Assembly: GCA_934636305.1 (NCBI GenBank)
Contig: CAKUAM010000058.1
Location: 1 to 12,207 of the forward strand
Reading direction: 5' to 3'
Source: an uncultured Oscillospiraceae bacterium
Lineage (GTDB): Bacteria > Bacillota > Clostridia > Oscillospirales > Oscillospiraceae
DNA length: 12,207 bases
Part shown: one piece after another, positions 7,439 through 12,135 of the stretch
How the letters are laid out: every line of letters starts with the position of its first letter
How positions within the stretch are numbered: the stretch's first letter is position 1
Program-made: the position numbers and the translations under genes
The notes under the pieces: generated by a model
Told to the model about the DNA's origin: nothing
The model's database searches: none
The model's input: only the letters and a program-made list of their open reading frames with translations

Positions 7439-7454
7439 TCATACTTTTATGCGA
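7439..7454. promoter_or_regulatory. Outlying repressor-operator candidate
   Basis: TCATACTTTTATGCGA has the same 16-bp layout (half-site, six bases, TGCGA) as the three dyads at 7533-7603, with one perfect half and 3 of 5 matches in the other. It lies 20 bp upstream of the first head-operon gene and just before the -35 of a plus-strand promoter. A repressor bound here could act as a roadblock or loop to the main cluster. This is weaker than the central site. Confidence 0.4.
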
Positions 7455-7461
7455 TTCATGG

Positions 7462-7490
7462 TTGACAAAAAACACCGCAGCGACTACAAT
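7462..7490 (+). promoter_or_regulatory. Sigma70-type promoter, plus strand, facing the head-operon promoter
   Basis: TTGACA at 7462-7467 and TACAAT at 7485-7490 are separated by exactly 17 bp, so this is near consensus. Transcription would start near 7497 and run through the opposing promoter toward the repressor gene, giving a leader of about 140 nt antisense to the head-operon leader. It could express the repressor or act by interference. Confidence 0.6.
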
Positions 7491-7524
7491 AGGCATACCA
7501 ATCTCTTGAAACCACTGCGGTGTT
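7471..7524. repeat. 10-bp inverted repeat pair around a promoter
   Basis: AACACCGCAG at 7471-7480 and CTGCGGTGTT at 7515-7524 are perfect inverted repeats separated by 34 bp. The left copy lies in the spacer of the plus-strand promoter and the right copy at the expected start of the minus-strand leader. They could form a stem in either transcript or be a second protein-binding pair with a different sequence from the TCGCA dyads. Confidence 0.5.
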
Positions 7525-7548
7525 GACCCGGCTCGCATTTGCATGCTC

Positions 7549-7577
7549 AGTGTATCGCAATATAATGCGATTGTCAA
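7549..7577 (-). promoter_or_regulatory. Sigma70-type promoter for the phage head operon
   Basis: Read on the minus strand, TTGACA (7577-7572) and TACACT (7554-7549) are separated by 17 bp. Transcription would start near 7542, about 120 nt before the first operon gene at 7419. The perfect TCGCA-N6-TGCGA dyad lies within the spacer, so a bound repressor would exclude polymerase. It is the only strong promoter seen upstream of the minus-strand genes. Confidence 0.7.
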
Positions 7578-7599
7578 GGGTACTACTTCGCATTCTTAT
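7571..7599 (+). promoter_or_regulatory. Candidate repressor promoter overlapping the operator cluster
   Basis: TTGTCA at 7571-7576 (5 of 6) and TCTTAT at 7594-7599 (4 of 6) have 17-bp spacing. Its -35 overlaps the -35 of the minus-strand head promoter, giving back-to-back promoters. Transcription would begin near 7606, about 30 nt before the TTG start of the repressor. The dyad at 7588-7603 covers its -10, which would allow self-repression. Confidence 0.4.
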
Positions 7600-7636
7600 C
7601 CGATTCCACACGATACACAAATACGAGGTGAGTGTT

Positions 7637-7972
7637 TTGTTTATTTATGACAGATTTGAGGGCCTCATCCGGGAAACCGGCGTAACCAAAGCCTCCATTG
7701 CCCGCCGCATTGGCCGCACCCCGACCGTCTGCCAGGACTGGAAGGCCGGAAAATCCGAGCCCAATGACGAACAGCTTCTCATCGTTGCCGCCGCTCTTGG
7801 CACCACCCCTGCCTATCTTCGCGGCGCGACAGATGAAAAAAATCTCCCCACCGGCAATTCGGCCAGTGAGGAATCTACGCTTGACACCCAGCTCAGAGAG
7901 CTTCTTTCTCATGCGGACGATGATCTGAAGCAGGCCATGATCGCATTTCTGGAACGCTTTCAAAAAAGATAA
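7637..7972 (+). CDS. XRE-family phage repressor, short form
   Basis: This 111-residue DNA-binding protein has an N-terminal Cro/CI helix-turn-helix about residues 15-60: VTKASIARRIGRTPTVCQDW, the WKAGKSEP turn, then LLIVAAALGTTPAYLRG. I start at TTG 7637 because GAGGTGA lies 6 nt upstream and the protein then begins at the usual place for the family; the open frame extends to 7520, but that part crosses promoters and operators. The C-terminal 40 residues (ESTLDTQLRELLSHADDDLKQAMIAFLERFQKR) look like a helical dimerisation tail. There is no S24 peptidase domain, so RecA-driven self-cleavage as in lambda CI is not expected; induction would need an antirepressor or another signal. It is divergent from the head operon, with the dyads between, and is probably the lysogeny regulator. 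Confidence 0.82.
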   Translation: MFIYDRFEGLIRETGVTKASIARRIGRTPTVCQDWKAGKSEPNDEQLLIVAAALGTTPAYLRGATDEKNLPTGNSASEESTLDTQLRELLSHADDDLKQAMIAFLERFQKR

Positions 7973-8087
7973 GAAACTGCCGCTTTTCTTCCTTGCTCAG
8001 GCACCGGAACATACGCCAGATTCTTGTATCCAGATCCTCCTGCTGCGGCTGCTGGCTGCGCAGACCCTCCTGCCCGACATCTTTCAT
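7893..8087 (-). CDS. Possible small protein, convergent with and overlapping the repressor gene
   Basis: This 64-residue frame (MKDVGQEGLRSQQPQQEDLDTRIW...) starts at ATG 8087, with TAGGAG ten nt upstream. The segment DLDTRIWRMFRCLSKEEKRQFLIFFESV looks like a genuine amphipathic helical protein, but the last 25 or so residues are the antisense of the repressor gene. No family is recognised. If expressed, its mRNA would be antisense to the 3' end of the repressor. It could instead be a truncated gene whose stop was lost at the phage-chromosome junction. I rate it below even odds. Confidence 0.35.
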   Translation of the reverse strand: MKDVGQEGLRSQQPQQEDLDTRIWRMFRCLSKEEKRQFLIFFESVPEMRSWPASDHRPHEKEAL

Positions 8088-8339
8088 GCTGCATCCACTC
8101 CTAAATTCCGATCCGTTCACCCAAATTCTGACGTTTTGAAGCAGTAATTGTATGGTAAAGCATCCGTTTCCCGTTTGCAAGATGGGAAAACGCACAAACT
8201 ATCCTCTACGGATTTTATCCCTGCCTGTCTGTTTTTGTCCAGTTCTCCATCTTTTTGTCGAATTGCGGATTCCCGCTTTTTTTGCATCCATTCGATGCAA
8301 AAATCGCATCATTCTTTCGGTTCCTTTCTCCTGTCAACA

Positions 8340-8381
8340 CGCCGGCCCGCACCACTGCGGGCTGGCGCTTTTCTTTCTCCT
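8340..8381 (+). terminator. Strong intrinsic terminator, plus strand
   Basis: Arms CGCCGGCCCGCA (8340-8351) and TGCGGGCTGGCG (8356-8367) pair over 12 bp with one G-U pair and a CCAC loop, followed by the T-rich CTTTTCTTTCTCC. It would end plus-strand transcripts coming from the repressor side, some 370 nt past its stop codon, and insulate the dehydrogenase gene. Confidence 0.8.
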
Positions 8382-8444
8382 GACATAGCATGGAGCAGCC
8401 CTTTGCATATCAAATCCATCATACGCGCATAGCAAAACTGGGTC

Positions 8445-8490
8445 TTGTTTTATATTCCAATCGCGATATACTTAAAGCGATAAAGCGATC
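8445..8490 (+). promoter_or_regulatory. Candidate promoter/operator of the dehydrogenase gene
   Basis: TATACT at 8467-8472 is a good -10; the matching -35 (TTGTTT, 8445-8450, 16-bp spacing) is poor, suggesting help from an activator. Around it lie the palindrome ATCGCGAT (8460-8467), an 8-bp tandem direct repeat TAAAGCGA (8473-8480 and 8481-8488) and a CGATCG palindrome. These lie at and just after the expected start point, where a repressor would act. Confidence 0.4.
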
Positions 8491-8520
8491 GTTTGAATTA
8501 TCAATTTCAGAAGGGATATG

Positions 8521-9471
8521 ATGCATTTGAAAAAGATTCTTGTGGCCGGCGGCGGCGTTTTGGGCAGTCAGATTGCATTTCAGACTGCATATTGCGGCTT
8601 TGACGTCACAATTTGGCTTCGGAGCGAAGGCAGCATCGGCAGAACGCAGCCAAAGCTTGCACATTTGAAGGAAACCTACAGCAAAACCATCGAATCCATG
8701 GCTGCGCCAGAAGGCGAATCTCCGCAGATATGGGCAAATGGCATTTCCAGTTATACCGATTTTAATATGGCATCGTGCTTAAAACGCGTGCAGACCGCCG
8801 CGGATTCCATTCACCTCGAGCTTGACCTTGCCGCAGCTGCAGCTGATGCAGATCTCGTCATTGAGTCCATGGCCGAAAATGCTGATGATAAAATCGCATT
8901 TTATAAAAAACTTGCACCGCTTCTCCCGGAAAAAACGATCCTCGTCACCAATTCCTCCACGCTTCTTCCCTCGCAGTTTTCAAAATACACCGGCCGTCCT
9001 GAAAAATATCTGGCCCTCCACTTTGCAAACTCGATCTGGAAAAACAATACCGCTGAAATTATGGCGCAGCCCAGAACCAGCCAGGCTGCCTTCGACGCTG
9101 TCATGGCCTTTGCCCGGCAGATCCGTATGATCCCCCTGCCGGTGCGCAAGGAAAAATCCGGCTACCTGCTCAATTCCATGCTCGTGCCGATGCTGTTCTC
9201 CGCCATGGATCTGTATGTGAACGGCATCTCCGATCCAGAGAGCATCGACCGTGCCTGGACGCTGGGAACCGGCGCACCAAAGGGCCCGTTCCGCATTCTT
9301 GATACCGTCGGCCTCACCACAGCGCACAATATCGTCAAGCAATATCTGAAGATTCCCTCGTTTCTCGCCCCCTACAATTTCCGCGGCATGGATAAAATGC
9401 TGCGCGGGTATCTGGATACCGGAAAGCTCGGCATGGCCTCCGGTGAGGGGTTCTTTAAATACGACGCCTGA
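8521..9471 (+). CDS. 3-hydroxyacyl-CoA dehydrogenase (3-hydroxybutyryl-CoA dehydrogenase-like)
   Basis: This 316-residue cytosolic NAD(P)-dependent enzyme should interconvert 3-hydroxyacyl-CoA and 3-ketoacyl-CoA, as in butyrate formation or beta-oxidation. The N-terminal Rossmann fold shows VAGGGVLGSQIA (GxGxxG, residues 10-15). The four residues that build the active site in the family are present at the right spacing: S146 (TNSST), H167 (ALHFAN), E179 (AEIM) and N218 (GYLLNSMLVPML). The helical C-terminal domain ends in LDTGKLGMASGEGFFKYDA, as in Hbd-type enzymes. I start at the second of two adjacent ATGs because AGAAGGG is 5 nt upstream; 8518 is possible. It stands alone, with no acyl-CoA genes beside it. 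Several internal features (insert around residues 60-95) differ from the common short Hbd, so the substrate is uncertain. Confidence 0.85.
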   Translation: MHLKKILVAGGGVLGSQIAFQTAYCGFDVTIWLRSEGSIGRTQPKLAHLKETYSKTIESMAAPEGESPQIWANGISSYTDFNMASCLKRVQTAADSIHLELDLAAAAADADLVIESMAENADDKIAFYKKLAPLLPEKTILVTNSSTLLPSQFSKYTGRPEKYLALHFANSIWKNNTAEIMAQPRTSQAAFDAVMAFARQIRMIPLPVRKEKSGYLLNSMLVPMLFSAMDLYVNGISDPESIDRAWTLGTGAPKGPFRILDTVGLTTAHNIVKQYLKIPSFLAPYNFRGMDKMLRGYLDTGKLGMASGEGFFKYDA

Positions 9472-9736
9472 AACACGTCAGAAGCGGCCACGGCGGAACG
9501 AGTCACCGCAAGCGATGCCTCTTATCCTCTGTGCACGCTTCTTCCTTTCCAACCAGCGACACTGTCGCTGGTTGGCTGCCATAGAAAACACCTCCAGCAG
9601 TACGTCAAAAACGGCCACATGGAAAACCTTCTGCTCGCACTCCTTCCGGATATTTCCCAGGCCATGCAGGCGCCTGCCGCTACATGGATGTCCGTTATGA
9701 GCCAGAGCAGCATGAACAGCGCTATTGACACGCACA
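9472..9736 (+). other. Region of uncertain coding, possible decayed gene
   Basis: The frame of the dehydrogenase stays open after its stop, from 9472 to 9828. It has no ribosome site before the ATG at 9619 (MENLLLALLPDISQAMQAPA). The translated helix-like stretch HLQQYVKNGHMENLLLALLP looks protein-like, but no family is recognised. The frame then overlaps, out of register, the start of the next gene (from 9737). A frameshifted or truncated upstream part of that next gene is one explanation; a chance open frame is the other. A perfect hairpin sits inside at 9549-9575. Confidence 0.3.
9549..9575. repeat. Perfect 12-bp hairpin downstream of the dehydrogenase gene
   Basis: CCAACCAGCGAC (9549-9560) and GTCGCTGGTTGG (9564-9575) pair perfectly with an ACT loop. 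It lies 77 nt past the dehydrogenase stop. Neither side has a U tract, so it is not a typical intrinsic terminator. It may be an mRNA-end stabiliser, a small repeat-family unit or part of a decayed mobile element. Confidence 0.65.
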
Positions 9737-10348
9737 ATGCAAACCTCTACGCAAAATGTAAAACAGGCCAAGGAAGATTTCACCCGAGTTCTCGAATGTT
9801 TTGCCTACTACGCAGAGGGCAAGCCTGACCTTTCTGCTGTTGTTGCTGACGAATTGACTATGGATGTTGTCTGGGCAAGAGCATATACGACAGGTGAAGC
9901 TGGAGACAGCGACGGATGGCGAATGGCATTCAGTGTCAGATATGGTGATACCATTGTTGAGGTGCGCACCAAAGGCGTTAATCCCGAATGGGTTTATCAC
10001 CAGCTAAAAAATCTAATCACAGAATGGCTCATACAAAGCGCAGCTTCCGACTGGGAGCTGCGCTTTTCCTTTGGCGATTTTGACTTTCTGCGCTATAATG
10101 AGAAAAAAGTTGTAAGGTTGGAGCATCATTTCCTGTCTTATAGGGTGAAGGAAGCGTCAGTTGACAAGGGCACGCGCGCTTGCCGGCACGGCTGGAACGC
10201 CGCCTGCGGCGTTATCGTCCTTGACTTGCGCCAGCAAGCCTGCGTCCTCTGCCTTGCAGGCAACGCCCCAGCCGTGCCGGCAAGTCCTTTGGAGTTTTTC
10301 ACGGCGGATAAACGGCGGCTGGTAAGGCAGACGAGGCAGGTGGGCTGA
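9737..10348 (+). CDS. Unrecognised protein, probably with a readthrough C-terminus
   Basis: The first 100 or so residues from ATG 9737 (QNVKQAKEDFTRVLECFAYY, ADELTMDVVWARAYTTGE, GWRMAFSVRYGDTIVEVRTK, PEWVYHQLKNLITEWLIQ) read as a genuine small alpha/beta domain, but I recognise no family. From about residue 101 the frame runs straight through an intrinsic terminator (10037-10064), a promoter and into a palindromic repeat, stopping at 10348; that tail is not credible as native sequence. The CAA codon directly before the terminator stem (10034-10036) is one base from TAA, so loss of the original stop is a simple explanation. The start is also uncertain: TTG 9725 is in frame and neither start has a clear ribosome site. 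The gene may be truncated at both ends. Confidence 0.45.
   Translation: MQTSTQNVKQAKEDFTRVLECFAYYAEGKPDLSAVVADELTMDVVWARAYTTGEAGDSDGWRMAFSVRYGDTIVEVRTKGVNPEWVYHQLKNLITEWLIQSAASDWELRFSFGDFDFLRYNEKKVVRLEHHFLSYRVKEASVDKGTRACRHGWNAACGVIVLDLRQQACVLCLAGNAPAVPASPLEFFTADKRRLVRQTRQVG
10037..10068 (+). terminator. Intrinsic terminator
   Basis: Arms GCGCAGCTTCC (10038-10048) and GGGAGCTGCGC (10053-10063) flank a GACT loop (one G-U pair), with an extra A-T pair outside and TTTTCC after. It would end transcription of the preceding unrecognised gene and sits only 7 nt before the -35 of the next promoter. Its arms are identical to those of the terminator at 11875-11902. Confidence 0.75.
10071..10099 (+). 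promoter_or_regulatory. Promoter for the sigma/anti-sigma operon
   Basis: TTGGCG (10071-10076) and a perfect TATAAT (10094-10099) are separated by 17 bp. Transcription would start near 10106, about 350 nt before the sigma-factor start codon, so the whole palindromic element at 10154-10425 would be in the leader. No better promoter is seen between the element and the gene. Confidence 0.55.
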
Positions 10349-10425
10349 CGCCCACCAACGAGGATCACGCAGCCAGGCGTTGTTTTGCCCCGCGAAAAAC
10401 CGCGTATGCCCTTGTCAACTGACGC
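10154..10425. mobile_element. MITE-like palindromic element, 272 bp
   Basis: The ends are perfect 19-bp inverted repeats: GCGTCAGTTGACAAGGGCA at 10154-10172 and its complement at 10407-10425. Inside is a second perfect 17-bp inverted pair, CTTGCCGGCACGGCTGG (10179-10195) with 10268-10284. Smaller hairpins include AACGCCG/CGGCGTT within 10196-10213 and GGTGGGC/GCCCACC (10339-10345 with 10350-10356). It encodes no transposase. No clear target-site duplication flanks it; only an AA is shared at the ends. The best description is a non-autonomous, transposon-derived repeat able to fold into a long structured RNA. A structured non-coding RNA gene is the alternative. Confidence 0.7.
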
Positions 10426-10456
10426 AACCTTTAGAACATCGAAAGGAGGTATTGCC

Positions 10457-11020
10457 GTGGAAGATAGCCGAATTGTAGAGCTCTACTGGCAGAAGAACGC
10501 AGACGCCATCAAAGAAACCGACAGCAAGTACGGCGCTTACTGTTTTGCCATAGCGGACAATATCCTACACAACAAAGAGGACTCCGAGGAGTGTGTCAAT
10601 GACACTTGGCTGAACGCATGGAACGCAATGCCTCCTCAGAAACCCACGAAGCTTCAGATGGTCTTGGCGAAGATCACCCGCAATCTTTCATTCAACCGTT
10701 TCAATGCCCGCTCTACGGAAAAGCGTGGCGGCGGAGAGATCGTCCTCGTTCTGGATGAGCTGGCAGAGTGCCTTACCGGAGAGTCAGATGTGGAGAGCGA
10801 ATACGAGGCCAGAGAGCTTGGCCAGTGCATCCGGATGTTTGTCCGTGCGCTGCCGGAGCGGGACGGCAATGTATTCGTGCGCCGCTACTTCTTCACTGAG
10901 CCTGTGGCGGAGATCGCCAAGCGGTACGGACTGACGGATAACAATGTTATGGTGATTCTGAGCCGGACACGGAAGAAGCTGAAAGTTCATCTCATAAAGG
11001 AGGGATTCTTCAGTGAATAG
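10457..11020 (+). CDS. RNA polymerase sigma factor, sigma-70 family (ECF-like)
   Basis: This 187-residue protein starts at GTG 10457, with AAAGGAGGT six nt upstream; the open frame further upstream is part of the repeat. Region 2 is at about residues 20-60 (YGAYCFAIADNILHNKEDSEECVNDTWLNAWNAMPPQKP), where it binds core polymerase and the -10 element. A linker follows (EKRGGGEIVLVLDELAECL), then region 4 at about 125-180 (LPERDGNVFVRRYFFTEPVAEIAKRYGLTDNNVMVILSRTRKKLKVHL), whose helix-turn-helix reads the -35. There is no region 1 or 3, as in extracytoplasmic-function sigma factors. Its last 8 nt overlap the anti-sigma gene, so the two are translationally coupled. Target genes are unknown. The promoter lies upstream of the palindromic element. 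Confidence 0.88.
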   Translation: MEDSRIVELYWQKNADAIKETDSKYGAYCFAIADNILHNKEDSEECVNDTWLNAWNAMPPQKPTKLQMVLAKITRNLSFNRFNARSTEKRGGGEIVLVLDELAECLTGESDVESEYEARELGQCIRMFVRALPERDGNVFVRRYFFTEPVAEIAKRYGLTDNNVMVILSRTRKKLKVHLIKEGFFSE

Positions 11021-11861
11021 AAAAGACCTATATAATGGCTTCAACGAAGTCGATGATGATATTCTGGAGCGCAGCGAGACTGTTTCCAAAAGCAAGAAGA
11101 AACCCGTGTGGCTGAAATGGGGTGCTATCGCCGCCTGCCTGTGTCTGGTAGTGAGCATCGCTATTCCTGTACTGTTTCAGCAATCTCCAGATATACCACA
11201 CGATACAATGGACCCAAGTGATGGCCCATCCTCTCTTGTAGTGAATGGGGTATCTTATTTGATTTCCTCTCATCTGGCTGTGTCGAATGATCTGCCAGAC
11301 GGATTTGTTCACGCCGGTGAAGCCAGTGTTGGCGGTTTTGAGAATTGCCCCTATTACACCAATCCTGATATGCCTGAATGGGTCTATGTATATCACGAAA
11401 TATCTACAGATGGAAAAGTAGATGCGACCGGAACACTGAATCGCACAGAACCGCATAATGCCTATGTTCGTTATGTTGATGAACGGCTTCGCGGAAAAGA
11501 CCTCGTTTGCTACAATGGTGAGTATTACATTTCCATGTGGAGCGCACAGGATTATGGTAGTGCCCCAGATGTCAGCCACGAATACTACGATAAGATGGAA
11601 AACACGTATGGTATTCGGATTGAGGGTGATGCTCCCGCCGGGTTTGCGTCTGTAGGTATCGCGGAGTTCTCCGGCAGCGACACGATCCCGCGTGGTATGT
11701 TGGTTAGCAACGAAGGTGCATACGAGGTCTACGCAGATCCCAACAAGCCCGATGTAGTCTTGGTAGCAACTAAGTGGCATACAGCTCCTGTTGGTGAGAA
11801 CGGAGAAACAAGCCATAGTGGATTCAATGTCTATATCCGCTATGACTGCCCCTTGGCTTAA
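11013..11861 (+). CDS. Membrane-anchored anti-sigma factor (probable)
   Basis: This 282-residue protein starts at GTG 11013, overlapping the sigma stop by 8 nt, with AAAGGAGG nine nt upstream. A short acidic cytoplasmic segment (residues 1-30, MNRKDLYNGFNEVDDDILER, where the sigma factor would be bound) is followed by KSKKK and one membrane segment at about 33-55 (WLKWGAIAACLCLVVSIAIPVLF). The remaining 225 residues should lie outside the membrane; they contain SSLVVNGVSYLISS, repeated Tyr-rich beta segments (EWVYVYHEIS, YNGEYYISMW) and a C-terminal VYIRYDCPLA. No HxxxCxxC zinc motif is present, so it is not a ZAS-type anti-sigma. The outer domain may be the sensor. The role is inferred from the operon and topology; the ligand is unknown. 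Confidence 0.78.
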   Translation: MNRKDLYNGFNEVDDDILERSETVSKSKKKPVWLKWGAIAACLCLVVSIAIPVLFQQSPDIPHDTMDPSDGPSSLVVNGVSYLISSHLAVSNDLPDGFVHAGEASVGGFENCPYYTNPDMPEWVYVYHEISTDGKVDATGTLNRTEPHNAYVRYVDERLRGKDLVCYNGEYYISMWSAQDYGSAPDVSHEYYDKMENTYGIRIEGDAPAGFASVGIAEFSGSDTIPRGMLVSNEGAYEVYADPNKPDVVLVATKWHTAPVGENGETSHSGFNVYIRYDCPLA

Positions 11862-11874
11862 TACTTTCTTTTCA

Positions 11875-11910
11875 GCGCAGCTTCCAGCTTTGGGAGCTGC
11901 GCCGTTTTAT
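11875..11910 (+). terminator. Intrinsic terminator of the sigma/anti-sigma operon
   Basis: Arms GCGCAGCTTCC (11875-11885) and GGGAGCTGCGC (11892-11902) flank an AGCTTT loop, followed by CGTTTTAT. It begins 13 nt after the anti-sigma stop. The arms equal those at 10038-10063 although the loops differ, so both belong to one recurring terminator type. Confidence 0.8.
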
Positions 11911-12078
11911 GTAAATGTGTCAAAAGTAATAATTAAAAGATGCACACCCCACAGACCTTTCGTTAAATGGTATAGAGGGGTAAAACAGGAAAGGCTTCAC
12001 GGTGACCATTTCAGAACCACCGTAGAGCCTGTTATCGTTAAAAAGTATAGGAAAACCCTTGTAAATGGGGGCTTTTGC
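11911..12078. other. Non-coding stretch with an imperfect hairpin
   Basis: No convincing gene is present. GGCTTCACGGTG (11993-12004) pairs with CACCGTAGAGCC (12018-12029) over 12 positions, with one mismatch and one G-T pair, and AACAGG/CCTGTT (11984-11989, 12028-12033) lies at its outer edge. The sequence is AT-richer than the phage part. I see no promoter near consensus and cannot assign a role. Confidence 0.4.
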
Positions 12079-12132
12079 AAAAAGAAACTGGACACCCGCT
12101 TCGATACTTATTGTATCAAAACTGGTGTCCAG
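12078..12132 (-). terminator. Intrinsic terminator downstream of the tRNA gene
   Basis: Read on the minus strand, CTGGACACC (12132-12124) pairs with GGTGTCCAG (12096-12088). An inner stem GATAC/GTATC (12117-12113 with 12107-12103) and an AATAA loop complete it, and TTTCTTTTTG follows. It begins 3 nt after the tRNA 3' end, so it would release the tRNA transcript directly. Confidence 0.75.
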
Positions 12133-12135
12133 CTA

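Larger units (their letters stand above)
7533..7603. promoter_or_regulatory. Three-site operator cluster for the XRE repressor (predicted)
   Basis: Three 16-bp dyads share the form TCGCA-N6-TGCGA: 7533-7548 (TCGCATTTGCATGCTC), 7555-7570 (TCGCAATATAATGCGA, both halves perfect) and 7588-7603 (TCGCATTCTTATCCGA). Their starts are 22 and 33 bp apart, about two and three helical turns, so bound dimers would lie on one DNA face. The perfect site fills the -35/-10 spacer of the minus-strand promoter, the first lies at its start point, and the third overlaps a candidate repressor promoter. This is the classical arrangement of a lysogeny switch. Binding by the adjacent repressor is inferred. Confidence 0.6.
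8088..8517. other. Non-coding junction between phage module and chromosomal genes
   Basis: I see no convincing coding frame in these 430 bp. Contents are a 10-bp hairpin TTTTTGCATC/GATGCAAAAA (8279-8288 and 8294-8303, loop CATTC), a strong plus-strand terminator at 8340-8367, and a promoter-like block with short repeats just before the dehydrogenase gene. A prophage boundary might lie here, but no attachment core can be recognised without the other prophage end, and no tRNA or integrase is present in this stretch. Confidence 0.5.

Noticed and set aside
7236..7577. Upstream extension of the small Cys-rich protein to 191 residues
   Set aside because: It would run across both promoters, the operators and the zinc-finger gene; the internal ATG with AGGGGG fits the family length.
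8279..8303. TTTTTGCATC/GATGCAAAAA hairpin as a terminator
   Set aside because: On either strand the T tract precedes the stem rather than following it, so it does not fit intrinsic termination.
8199..8312. 37-codon basic minus-strand frame (MMRFLHRMDAKKAG...) with AGGAGAAAGG upstream
   Set aside because: The ribosome-like site is plausible, but the peptide is low-complexity and basic, includes a hairpin sequence and has no recognised relative. It is too weak to list as a gene.
8148..8432. Plus-strand 94-codon frame in the junction region
   Set aside because: It has no ribosome site, runs through the strong terminator and has no protein-like pattern.
10385..10456. N-terminal extension of the sigma factor (MPREKPRMPLSTDATF)
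   Set aside because: It is the translation of the repeat end; the opposite end gives the mirrored PLSTDASF on the minus strand. GTG 10457 has the strong ribosome site.
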